From positions 1 to 14,689 of the forward strand of contig JAISOU010000039.1 in NCBI GenBank assembly GCA_031275395.1: 14,689 bases of DNA, given 5' to 3'. Made by a program: the position numbers and the translations under genes. The notes under the pieces were generated by a model. The model did no database searches. It saw nothing but the letters and a program-made list of their open reading frames with translations, and was not told where the DNA came from. Position 1 is the first letter of the stretch; the number at the start of each line of letters is the position of its first letter. The stretch comes from Helicobacteraceae bacterium. GTDB taxonomy: Bacteria; Campylobacterota; Campylobacteria; Campylobacterales; SZUA-545. Positions 1 to 6,923 of the stretch are shown here, piece after piece.

Positions 1-845
1 GAACCACTAGCATACCCCGCGATACCGCCGACAAGACCGCCTGTTGCGCTAACGTTTCCCGTCGAATAGCTATTGGTTATGGAGGAGTAGGATTGAATAC
101 TCCCCGCAATACCGCCGACTTTGTATTTTCCTTTAACTCCGCCCTTGCTATTATTGATCTCTACGCCAAGATTTCTGATTTGAGCATTCTTGTGGATATT
201 TCCAAAAAGACCAACGGCGTCGGTTGATGGTCTATCGATCCATAGATTGGTTATCTTATATCCGTTACCATTGAAAATACCTGTGAAGGGTTTAGGGTCG
301 TCGCCAATAGGATTCCAACCCGCCGAATCGTCTAGCGTAGCGCTTGTTAGCTCTATATCGTTAAGCAGAATATATTTGCCCGTTAAGGTTGTATCGTTTG
401 CGTCAATAGCGGCTAACTCTACTTCCGTTTGTATTTCATAAACCTCTGGAATAGCGTAGAAATTAACGTTTTGCGTTACTTGATAAGAAGTTTCGTCGAT
501 ACGATCGGTTGTATCGCTTGTTAGAAATAAAGCCGTAGCGTTTAGATCTAGATCGGTTTTTAACTGAGCGATATTGATCGAATTATTTGCTTGAACGTTT
601 ATTGATCCGTTAAAATCAAGATTAGCGTTATAGAAGCTAACTTTATAGGTTGCGTCGATAGGCTGAACGTCAATCTTTGGAGTTTCTGCGTCGGTAATCT
701 TTAGACTGCAACCGATTAAAGCGAAAGCTAAAACGAATAAGAGAATGAAGGATTTGTTAAAAACTCTTTTTAACGTTTTACGGTAGAAAATAGTAGCTTT
801 CTCTCTCCGCCGTTTTAAGGAAGGAATTAACGGGAGTTGATACAT
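1..845 (-). CDS. GLUG-repeat surface lipoprotein, 5' part (runs off window start)
   Basis: The minus-strand frame is open from the ATG at 845 to the window edge, 281 complete codons; the 3' end lies outside. The start is set by a strong Shine-Dalgarno (AAAGGAG, 852-858) six bases upstream. The protein begins with an unusually long basic stretch (about 30 residues, no internal Met), a hydrophobic segment and the lipobox LIGC (Cys46), so it should be an exported, lipid-anchored protein. Around residues 137-205 it shows the leader block typical of GLUG proteins (ELAAID, GKYILLNDIEL, GWNPIG with W177, FTGIFNGNGYKITNL). From about residue 207 come Gly-rich repeats (VGLFGNI, VGGIAGS, SITNSYSTGNVSATGG, VGGIAGYASG), expected to build a beta-helix. 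Such proteins are large surface or adhesin-like molecules; the ligand cannot be read from sequence. Codons are more AT-rich (ATA, AGA, AAT) than in neighbours, hinting at an accessory origin. The call is firm for lipoprotein and GLUG repeats, open for function. Confidence 0.85.
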   Translation of the reverse strand, partial: MYQLPLIPSLKRRREKATIFYRKTLKRVFNKSFILLFVLAFALIGCSLKITDAETPKIDVQPIDATYKVSFYNANLDFNGSINVQANNSINIAQLKTDLDLNATALFLTSDTTDRIDETSYQVTQNVNFYAIPEVYEIQTEVELAAIDANDTTLTGKYILLNDIELTSATLDDSAGWNPIGDDPKPFTGIFNGNGYKITNLWIDRPSTDAVGLFGNIHKNAQIRNLGVEINNSKGGVKGKYKVGGIAGSIQSYSSITNSYSTGNVSATGGLVGGIAGYASG

Positions 846-906
846 AGAAAGCTCCTTTGGAAGAAAGTATTTGAAATCATAGCGGAAAGTAAGATAGAGT
901 TGAAAC

Positions 907-920
907 GCGACGACCGTCGC
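907..920. promoter_or_regulatory. Inverted repeat at predicted start site of the GLUG gene
   Basis: GCGACG and CGTCGC form six-base arms separated by two bases, directly downstream of the TATAAT box of the GLUG lipoprotein gene. A perfect dyad over the expected transcription start is a plausible operator, or a 5' hairpin in the mRNA. Its role is inference; the dyad itself is seen. Confidence 0.4.
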
Positions 921-926
921 ATTATA
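921..926 (-). promoter_or_regulatory. Sigma70-type -10 box of the GLUG lipoprotein gene
   Basis: On the minus strand a perfect TATAAT follows a T-rich run (GGTTTTTATAAT). No clear -35 hexamer is visible, which fits Campylobacterota promoters, where upstream A/T-rich periodicity replaces it. The implied start lies near 914, giving a leader of about 70 nt. The rest of the 180-bp gap 846-1025 holds no gene that I can see and no convincing terminator for cinA. Confidence 0.65.
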
Positions 927-1025
927 AAAACCTTTTTTCACAAAGCAAAATCTACATAAGCGGTCGGCGCAGTGCGTTATCGCAAAGAGCGCCGCTCGCA
1001 ATGCGTAGGTCGGAATATTGCTTTG

Positions 1026-1709
1026 TTAAAGGCGGTTTAAGAGGAGGCGAAGGGCTTGAAAGACGCTTTGCTTTTGGATCTGCGCGCGAGCGCCCGTTAA
1101 AAAAAGTTTTTCGGCGAAAGTCGCGCCGTCGCTAGAGGCGTATCCGATAAAAACCGTCCCTACGGGTTTTTGCTCCGAACCTCCGGCTGGTCCCGCCACG
1201 CCGCTAACGGAGAGCGCGTAGTTTGCGTCGGTTCGTCCTATCGCGCCTAGCGCCATCTGTTCGACGCATTCGGCGCTAACCGCTCCATACGTTTCAAGTA
1301 GCTCCTCGCTAACGCCTAGCCAAGAAACTTTAAGGCGATTAGAGTAAGCGACAAGCGATCCGTCGAAAACTTGCGAAGCGCCCGCGACGGCGGTCATATA
1401 CGCCGCCAGCAAACCGCCCGTGCAACTTTCGGCGAACGTTACCTTTTGCCTTCGCTCTTTTAGCCGCGCCGCCGCGTAAGCGAACGGATCGCCCATAAAG
1501 GCTTTGGGAGAGAAAGTTTCGCAAACCTCGCGAGCAAAGGCTTTCGCGTTGCCGCTCTCCTCGCACTCTAGGACGCTCCAGCCGCCGATATGCGTTTTCG
1601 CGATAGCGCTCGCGCCAAAATTATCCGCCGCTTTTTTTGTAAGCTCTAAAGCGGATAGGGGATCAAACCCAAGAAGGTTTATGCGAACTAAGCGGTTTTT
1701 CTCTATCAT
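1026..1709 (-). CDS. cinA: CinA C-terminal domain protein (nicotinamide-nucleotide amidase, PncC type)
   Basis: A 227-residue protein if started at the ATG at 1709. The last ~155 residues match the CinA C-terminal/PncC family, which deamidates nicotinamide mononucleotide to nicotinic acid mononucleotide in pyridine nucleotide salvage. Visible signatures are ESCTGG (94-99, with the expected catalytic Ser95), YSNRLK (122-127, Lys127 at the expected catalytic position), YGAVS (141-145), and GVAGPAGGSEQKPVG (170-184). The N-terminal ~70 residues are not the full CinA nucleotide-binding domain; they are short and weakly conserved. The frame stays open upstream to 1808, but that extension would cover the start of the divergent PPK2 gene, so I prefer 1709, although no strong ribosome site is visible. 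TTG at 1715 is an alternative. The name is family-based; a role in competence is not implied. Confidence 0.88.
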   Translation of the reverse strand: MIEKNRLVRINLLGFDPLSALELTKKAADNFGASAIAKTHIGGWSVLECEESGNAKAFAREVCETFSPKAFMGDPFAYAAARLKERRQKVTFAESCTGGLLAAYMTAVAGASQVFDGSLVAYSNRLKVSWLGVSEELLETYGAVSAECVEQMALGAIGRTDANYALSVSGVAGPAGGSEQKPVGTVFIGYASSDGATFAEKLFLTGARAQIQKQSVFQALRLLLNRL

Positions 1710-1743
1710 AACCAATAAATCGACAATTACTTTAAGGTATAAA

Positions 1744-2514
1744 ATGCCCAGAAACGCTAAGCCCGCCGCCAAAACAGACGAAAACGAACGGGCGGCGCGG
1801 TCTAACAAAAAAGCCGAGCGCTACAAAGATCGCCTGTTCGCTTTGCAAACGGAGCTTGCAAAACTCCAAAAACATATCTACGAGAGCAAAAGCCGCCTGA
1901 TCGCGATCGTAGAAGGCGGAGAGCTTTCGGGCAAAAACAAAACGATTAGGAGTTTAAGCGAGCGGCTAGATACGTCGATCTGTAGCGTCGTGTGGCAAAA
2001 AGAGCGCGCCTCTAACGGCAAGTGGTTTTTGGCGCAATTTGCCTCTAGGTTACCGCGCAAAGGGGAGATAGCGATATTTGATCGCGGCTGGTACGGCGCG
2101 TTAAACGGCGAATACGAAAGGCGTATTCATCAGATTCCTCTGTTTGAACAGGCTTTGATCGAGGAGGGATTTATCATTTTGAAGTTTTTTCTAAAGGTCG
2201 GCAAAGAGGAGTTAAACGCTAGGATCGAAAAGCAAAAGAGCGATCCTTTTGAGCGGCTACGATTAAACGAGGCGGCGTTAAAAAAATATAGACAATACGA
2301 CGAATACGCTAAAGCCGAAGAGGAAGCGCTTTCAAGGACGCATACGCCCTACGCGCCTTGGTTTATCGTCGACGCGGACGATAAGAAAGAGGCGCGACTG
2401 GGCGTTTTAGCTACTATTTTAACGGCGATCGACTATAAAGGCGGCGATCAAAAACTTTTGCGCGCCTACGAAAAGGCGATCGCGCAAAGTTACGCGCCAA
2501 AGGTGAAGTTTTAA
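1744..2514 (+). CDS. PPK2-family polyphosphate:nucleotide phosphotransferase, divergent
   Basis: A 256-residue protein; the ATG at 1744 follows TAAGGT (1733-1738). An in-frame extension to 1504 would overlap cinA and is rejected. Family landmarks are a P-loop-like GGELSGKNKT (58-67), a Walker B-like FDRGWYG (112-118), a Lys/Arg-rich lid region (about 170-195), and TPYAPWFIVDADDKKEAR (201-218). PPK2 enzymes move phosphate between inorganic polyphosphate and nucleotides. Several key positions are changed: the usual Asp of the RDxAGK loop is Glu here, the Gly after GK is Asn, and the usual Trp-Asp of the lid is replaced by Tyr-Asp. Whether it prefers nucleoside mono- or diphosphates cannot be told. 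Residues 1-45 are basic and probably helical. It is the first gene of a tight plus-strand series; the next gene starts one base after its stop. Confidence 0.82.
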   Translation: MPRNAKPAAKTDENERAARSNKKAERYKDRLFALQTELAKLQKHIYESKSRLIAIVEGGELSGKNKTIRSLSERLDTSICSVVWQKERASNGKWFLAQFASRLPRKGEIAIFDRGWYGALNGEYERRIHQIPLFEQALIEEGFIILKFFLKVGKEELNARIEKQKSDPFERLRLNEAALKKYRQYDEYAKAEEEALSRTHTPYAPWFIVDADDKKEARLGVLATILTAIDYKGGDQKLLRAYEKAIAQSYAPKVKF

Positions 2515-2515
2515 T

Positions 2516-3373
2516 ATGTTAATTTTAATTGCGGGCGGCGGCGGATATGTGGGGCGCGGAATTACGCAACGCTTCTGCGCGGAACACGACTTTATCAACG
2601 TTTCCAAAACGCGAGGCTCGGAGTTTGCCGTTAATAACGCTCTGGTCGATTTAGAAAGATCGCTCAATTTTCTGCGTTTCGATAGACCGATCGATATGAT
2701 TATCAACTGCGTGGAGTGCCACCCCGATAACTTTGAAAGCGGCGAGCGAATGAAACGCGCCTATGTCGCGTCGGCGCGGCATCTGATCGAATACGCCGAA
2801 GATTTTGGCGTTAAAAAGTTTATTCATTTTTCGGTCAATCATATCAACACGGTAGAAAACGATTATCAACAGGCTAAGTTTGTCGTAGAGGGGCTTGTGA
2901 AGAGCAGCGGTTTGCAATATATTATTTTCAAGCCGACGATCATTTTCGGCGAAAACAGCCCGCTTGACTACCTGATCGACAGTTTGTTGGCAAAAACGGC
3001 TCTTTTTAAGTTCTGGAAGGACGACGCGCGAATAGCGCCTATTCATATTTTCGACGTCGTATCAAACGTGGGCTACGCGCTTAAAAACGACGAGTGTTGG
3101 AATAATACCTACGCGCTTTACGGTCCAGATATGATGGGCTTCGAGGAGATTTTAACGCGCCGCGCAAGGTTTGGCAGACCGCGATTTTTAAGCGTCCCGA
3201 TGGCGATGGCGAGGCGATCGTTTCTTAATCTTAAAAACGCCGGATCGCCGCCGCGTCATTTGCGGCTTTTGCTCGATTGGGTAAATACGGACGACAGACT
3301 AAACCGATCGCGCGAGCCGCTTGTAGAACCGCAATTTTCCTATAAACGCAGAGGTTATGGTTATGGACTATAA
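2516..3373 (+). CDS. Atypical short-chain dehydrogenase/epimerase-like NAD(P)-binding protein
   Basis: 285 residues. The N-terminus has a Rossmann glycine motif, GGGGYVG (7-13), after a short beta strand. A YQQAK sequence (117-121) occupies the position of the SDR YxxxK pair, and FKPTIIFGENSP (138-149) resembles the post-catalytic block of extended/atypical SDRs of the NDUFA9/NmrA type. The expected role is binding NAD(P)(H); substrate and reaction are unknown. The C-terminus is basic and ends in a Tyr/Gly-rich tail (RRGYGYGL) that overlaps the start of ileS. The gene starts one base after the PPK2 stop and overlaps ileS by 11 bases, so the three are probably co-transcribed and translationally coupled. 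Annotation pipelines might call it an NAD-dependent epimerase or complex I-associated protein; neither is proven. Confidence 0.8.
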   Translation: MLILIAGGGGYVGRGITQRFCAEHDFINVSKTRGSEFAVNNALVDLERSLNFLRFDRPIDMIINCVECHPDNFESGERMKRAYVASARHLIEYAEDFGVKKFIHFSVNHINTVENDYQQAKFVVEGLVKSSGLQYIIFKPTIIFGENSPLDYLIDSLLAKTALFKFWKDDARIAPIHIFDVVSNVGYALKNDECWNNTYALYGPDMMGFEEILTRRARFGRPRFLSVPMAMARRSFLNLKNAGSPPRHLRLLLDWVNTDDRLNRSREPLVEPQFSYKRRGYGYGL

Positions 3374-6119
3374 AGAAACCCTTTTTTTACCGCAAACAAA
3401 GTTCGCTATGCGCGCCGATCTGGCGCAAAACGAGCCGCAGCGATATAAACGCTGGTTTGATAGCGACGTTTATGAAAAGATGAAAGCAAAGCGCAAAGGC
3501 GCGCCAAAATGGACTTTTCACGACGGGCCTCCCTACGCCAACGGCGCGATTCATATCGGACACGCGCTCAACAAAATCCTAAAAGACGCGGTCGTTAAGT
3601 TTTACTATTTTCAGGGTTACGATACGCGCTTTACGCCCGGCTGGGACTGCCACGGACTGCCAATTGAGCAGCAGGTGGAAACCGCGCTTGGCAAAGACAA
3701 AAAAAGCCAAACAAGTAAAGCCGAAATACGTCGTCTTTGTAGGGAACACGCCGCAAAATACGCGCAAATCCAAAAAGAGGGCTTTATGAGCTTGGGCGTG
3801 ATCGCCGATTGGAAAAAGCCCTATATCACGATGGATTTCAAATTTGAAGCCGAAATCTACAAAGAGCTAACGCGCGTCGCCAAAGCGGGCTTGCTCGTCG
3901 AGCGTAAAAAACCCGTCTATTGGTCGTGGGCGGCGCAATCGGCGCTTGCCGAAGCCGAAGTGGAGTATCAGGACAAACAGAGCGATTCGATCTACGTCGC
4001 TTTTTCCTTGTCGAGCCAAAGCGCCGCTAAATTAGGCGTTCAAAGCGCCAAAGCGATTATTTGGACGACCACGCCTTGGACGTTGCCCGCAAACGTAGCG
4101 ATCGCCCTTAGCGCGAGCGCCGCCTACGTTTTCACCGACGACGGCTTTATCGTCGCCAAAGATCGCTACGATGATCTGATCGCCCAAGAGGTAATAAAAG
4201 GCGCGATTGTTAAGGAGCTTTCAGGCGCGGTTTTCGAGCGCTTAGAGGCGATCAACCCGTTGAATAACCGCAAAAGCCTTCTGATACTAGGCGATCACGT
4301 TAGTATGAAAGACGGAACGGGGCTTGTGCATACCGCTCCCGGACACGGCGAAGAGGATTACCGCGTAGGCTTGCTTTACGATCTGGCGATTCTCGCGCCC
4401 GTCGATGAAAAGGGCTGTTTTGATCAGAGCGTCGTAAGCGAAAATCTATTGCCCGATCCGCAAAGTTTTGTCGGGACGCACGTTTTCAAAGCCAACGAGA
4501 TTATTATCGAAAAATTGGGCGCGGCGATCCTAAAAAAGAGCAAGATCCGCCATAGCTATCCGCATTGCTGGCGAACGCATACGCCCGTTATCTATCGCGC
4601 CACAAGGCAGTGGTTTATCGCTATGGACGAGCCGTATCTAAACGGCAAAACGTTGCGCGAGGTCGCGCTAGAGGCGGTCGAAGGCGTGAAGTTTTATCCC
4701 GAAAGCGGACGCAACCGCCTAAAAACGATGATCGAAACGCGCCCCGACTGGTGCGTTTCGCGCCAACGCGATTGGGGCGTGCCGATCGCCTTCTTGCGCG
4801 ATAAGGCAAGCGGCAAAATCCTGCTAGATAGCCGCGTTTTAGACAAAACCGCCGCGATCTTTGAAAAAGAGGGGTGCGATAGCTGGGTTACGCGTCCAAT
4901 CGCCGATTTTTTAACCGAAGGCTACGATCCGATCGACTACGAAAAAACGATCGACATTCTCGACGTGTGGTTCGATAGCGGTTCGACGCAATCGGCGGTT
5001 TTGCGAAGCGGCGATTACGACGCGGGATCGGCGCCCGCGGATATGTATTTAGAAGGAAGCGATCAACATCGCGGCTGGTTTCAAAGCTCGCTTTTGGTTT
5101 CTTGCGCCTCTCGCGGCGAAGCACCCTACAAAACCATACTCACGCACGGATTTACCGTCGATGAGAAGGGCGAAAAGATGAGTAAATCCAAAGGCAACGG
5201 GGTCGATCCGAACGACGTCGTTCGCAAGATGGGAAGCGAGATTTTGCGGTTATGGGCGGCGACTAGCGATTACAGCGCGGAGGTCAAGATCAGCCAAAAT
5301 ATCCTAAATCAGGTCGCCGATCAGTATAAAAAACTGCGTAACACCTTTCGTTTTATGCTCGCCAATATCGAGGATTTGCAAACCTTAACGCCGATCGAAA
5401 AGCTAGGCGCGGTCGATCGCTGGATTCTTAGCCTCGCAAAAAGCGCGTGCGACGAGGCGTTAAGCGCGTTTAAGGTATATGACTTCGCAAAGGCTTTTCA
5501 TACGATTCATAGCTTTGTCGTCGTTCGTCTAAGCGGCGTTTATTTAGATATGATCAAAGATCGAATCTACTGCGATCCGCTTCATTCGTCCCGCCGCCGA
5601 TCCGCGCAGACGACGCTTTTTTATATCGCGCGGACGCTTCTAACGCTAATCGCGCCCGTTTTGACCTACACCGCCGACGAGATCGTCGAGTTTGCCCCCA
5701 AGATATTAAAAGACGAGGGCGAAACCATTTTTGATCTGACGCACAAGGATATTCCGTCGATTGGCGGCGATCAAAAGCTGGACTTTGCGCCGCTTTTAGC
5801 GCTACGCGAGCGATTTTTCGCGTTAATCGACGCGTTGAAAAAAGAGGGCGCAATCAAGAATACCTTAGAGCTTGGCGTTTTGATCGAACCAGATTTTAAG
5901 ATCGAAGCGCCGTTAGAAGACGTAGCCGATTGGCTAAACGTCTCTTGGGCGAAGATCGGCGGCTTGAAAGGGGCTAACGCGATCGGCGTTATCGAAAGCG
6001 CCGCGATCGTTAAAAGCGGGTCGCATAAATGCCCGCGTTGCTGGAGATATATCTCTGCGGCGCAGGACGAACCGTGCGATCGCTGTAAAGAGGCGTTGAA
6101 AGAGGCGAAAAATGTTTAG
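3363..6119 (+). CDS. ileS: Isoleucyl-tRNA synthetase (bacterial type, class Ia)
   Basis: 918 residues, the normal bacterial length. It charges tRNA-Ile and edits misactivated valine in the cytoplasm. The HIGH motif is intact (64-67, inside PPYANGAIHIGHALN), as is KMSKS (605-609). Editing-domain landmarks include WTTTPWTLPANVA and GTGLVHTAPGHGEEDY. The C-terminus carries a four-cysteine zinc site, CPRC...CDRC (Cys890, 893, 905, 908), as in the group of bacterial IleS with a C-terminal zinc ribbon. Two ATGs lie six bases apart (3357 and 3363); AGAGG at 3350-3354 is too close to the first and well spaced from the second, giving the family-typical MDYKETL start. It overlaps the SDR gene upstream and a tiny membrane-protein gene downstream. 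Confidence 0.98.
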   Translation: MDYKETLFLPQTKFAMRADLAQNEPQRYKRWFDSDVYEKMKAKRKGAPKWTFHDGPPYANGAIHIGHALNKILKDAVVKFYYFQGYDTRFTPGWDCHGLPIEQQVETALGKDKKSQTSKAEIRRLCREHAAKYAQIQKEGFMSLGVIADWKKPYITMDFKFEAEIYKELTRVAKAGLLVERKKPVYWSWAAQSALAEAEVEYQDKQSDSIYVAFSLSSQSAAKLGVQSAKAIIWTTTPWTLPANVAIALSASAAYVFTDDGFIVAKDRYDDLIAQEVIKGAIVKELSGAVFERLEAINPLNNRKSLLILGDHVSMKDGTGLVHTAPGHGEEDYRVGLLYDLAILAPVDEKGCFDQSVVSENLLPDPQSFVGTHVFKANEIIIEKLGAAILKKSKIRHSYPHCWRTHTPVIYRATRQWFIAMDEPYLNGKTLREVALEAVEGVKFYPESGRNRLKTMIETRPDWCVSRQRDWGVPIAFLRDKASGKILLDSRVLDKTAAIFEKEGCDSWVTRPIADFLTEGYDPIDYEKTIDILDVWFDSGSTQSAVLRSGDYDAGSAPADMYLEGSDQHRGWFQSSLLVSCASRGEAPYKTILTHGFTVDEKGEKMSKSKGNGVDPNDVVRKMGSEILRLWAATSDYSAEVKISQNILNQVADQYKKLRNTFRFMLANIEDLQTLTPIEKLGAVDRWILSLAKSACDEALSAFKVYDFAKAFHTIHSFVVVRLSGVYLDMIKDRIYCDPLHSSRRRSAQTTLFYIARTLLTLIAPVLTYTADEIVEFAPKILKDEGETIFDLTHKDIPSIGGDQKLDFAPLLALRERFFALIDALKKEGAIKNTLELGVLIEPDFKIEAPLEDVADWLNVSWAKIGGLKGANAIGVIESAAIVKSGSHKCPRCWRYISAAQDEPCDRCKEALKEAKNV

Positions 6120-6231
6120 CCAGAGCTTGCCGATTTGGCTTAACGTCGTTACCACGATCGCCGTTTTGCTCTTTTGGGGCGGCGCGTATTTAGCTATCAA
6201 GCGCTTAAAAAACCGCTCCGATCGCCGCTAA
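6112..6231 (+). CDS. Small single-pass membrane protein, 39 aa, downstream of ileS
   Basis: A short frame starting at an ATG that overlaps the last eight bases of ileS, preceded at six bases by AGAGG (6101-6105). It encodes 39 residues: a short polar start (MFSQSLP), a hydrophobic span of about 23 residues (roughly 8-30, Trp/Leu/Val/Ile rich with GGAYLAI at its end), and a basic tail (KRLKNRSDRR). The positive-inside rule puts the C-terminus in the cytoplasm. From memory, Campylobacter jejuni also has a small hypothetical gene directly after ileS (Cj1060c), which would support it as real; this is not checked. Function unknown. Confidence 0.7.
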   Translation: MFSQSLPIWLNVVTTIAVLLFWGGAYLAIKRLKNRSDRR

Positions 6232-6259
6232 CATAGGGCAAAAGCGTTTTCGCCCTATG
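6232..6259. terminator. Hairpin between convergent operons
   Basis: CATAGGGC (6232-6239) pairs perfectly with GCCCTATG (6252-6259). Inside it AAAA and TTTT can extend the stem around a GCG loop with one bulge. It sits just after the small membrane-protein stop and 14 bases beyond the stop of the convergent cytochrome gene. No U-tract follows on either strand, so it could be a bidirectional terminator or a transcript-end stabiliser. Confidence 0.5.
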
Positions 6260-6273
6260 AAGCGTCGGCGGGA

Positions 6274-6771
6274 TTATTTGAGCGTTTGGATATACTCGGC
6301 TACCTTCTCCATATCGCTTTCGCTAAACGGAGACATATTGCCTTTCATCATAGCGCCCATTCCGTATAAGTTTCTCTGCCCCGCCTTGTAATTTTTAAGA
6401 GCTTCGACAATCTGCTCTTTGCTTAACTGCGTCAAAGGGGTGGCGTTTTTGCCCGGCGGATAGGGCTTCTCCGCCTTTTGCCCATGACATGCGGCGCAAG
6501 TCCTAAATAGCGTAACGCCGTCTTTAGCGGCGGCTACGGGCGGCTTGCTCGGAGTCGTCGCGGCGGGCTGTTGCGTAGCTACGGGCTGTTGAACCGCAGG
6601 TTGTTGAGCCGCGCTTGGCGTAGTCGGTTGCGCCGCGGGCGTAGCCGGTCTGGTCGGTTGAGCGCTCGCGGGAGCGGACGAAGCCGCCGATTCGCTCTTT
6701 TTGCTATCGCAACCGCCGCTTATTAAAGCCGCGATCACAACGACTAAAGCCGTAAAAACAACTTTTCTCAT
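6274..6771 (-). CDS. Monohaem class I cytochrome c, probable lipoprotein, Pro/Ala/Gln-rich linker
   Basis: 165 residues from the ATG at 6771, fixed by a strong ribosome site (AAGGAG about seven bases upstream). A hydrophobic signal segment ends in ISGGC; Cys21 could be lipid-modified, although the lipobox is not ideal. Residues ~26-82 form a low-complexity Ser/Ala/Pro/Gln/Thr linker. The haem domain follows: CAACH (92-96), KAEKPYPPG, QLSKEQIVEALKNYKAG (115-131) and YGMGAMMKGNM (136-146), which contains the likely axial Met. The fold is a small cytochrome c553-type electron carrier on the periplasmic side; the linker would let the haem domain reach membrane partners. It is paralogous to the upstream cytochrome at 6924-7571. 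A cytochrome c beside gmhB is also the arrangement I recall in C. jejuni (Cj1153). Donor and acceptor are not deducible. Confidence 0.9.
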   Translation of the reverse strand: MRKVVFTALVVVIAALISGGCDSKKSESAASSAPASAQPTRPATPAAQPTTPSAAQQPAVQQPVATQQPAATTPSKPPVAAAKDGVTLFRTCAACHGQKAEKPYPPGKNATPLTQLSKEQIVEALKNYKAGQRNLYGMGAMMKGNMSPFSESDMEKVAEYIQTLK

Positions 6772-6805
6772 CGAAAATCTCCTTGCGTTGTTTTGGAAAA
6801 GTCGC

Positions 6806-6811
6806 ATTATA
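6806..6811 (-). promoter_or_regulatory. -10 box of the membrane-anchored cytochrome c gene
   Basis: A perfect TATAAT on the minus strand, with a predicted leader of about 28 nt before the ATG at 6771. No good -35 is present. It lies after a terminator-like hairpin for the upstream cytochrome gene, so the two cytochromes seem to be separate transcription units. The downstream context TATAATGCGAC is identical to that of the GLUG gene promoter. Confidence 0.65.
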
Positions 6812-6880
6812 TTCGCTCTAAGCTGACTTAATAAATTAAAAGCGCAAAAATAGGCGTATTTTATCGAGGCGAGCGCCAAT

Positions 6881-6915
6881 AAAAGCCGTCCGACCCGCAA
6901 AACGAGGCGAACGGC
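6881..6915 (-). terminator. Rho-independent terminator of the upstream cytochrome c gene
   Basis: On the minus strand, nine bases after the stop of the cytochrome gene at 6924, GCCGTTCG pairs with CGGACGGC (eight pairs, one G-U; plus-strand arms 6885-6892 and 6908-6915). Four further pairs can form inside after one mismatch. It is followed by TTTTATT, which is the expected terminator layout. Confidence 0.7.
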
Positions 6916-6923
6916 AAGAAACG

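Noticed and set aside
190-441. Plus-strand 83-codon open frame
   Set aside because: It is antisense to the GLUG lipoprotein gene, which has a ribosome site, lipobox and family motifs over the same bases.
960-1015. Possible cinA terminator with repeated GACC/GCG words
   Set aside because: Only 4-5 base stems could be formed and there is no U-tract, so I could not support it.
1632-1638. T7/A7 run in cinA as a phase-variation site
   Set aside because: A seven-base A/T run is common and falls in a poorly conserved part of the gene; nothing else points to switching.
1504-1743. N-terminal extension of the PPK2 gene
   Set aside because: It overlaps the conserved cinA coding region on the other strand and gives non-homologous sequence; the ATG at 1744 has its own ribosome site.
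4565-5124. Arg-rich open frames over ileS
   Set aside because: They are other-frame readings of a fully conserved ileS; composition reflects the GCG/CGC-rich codons.
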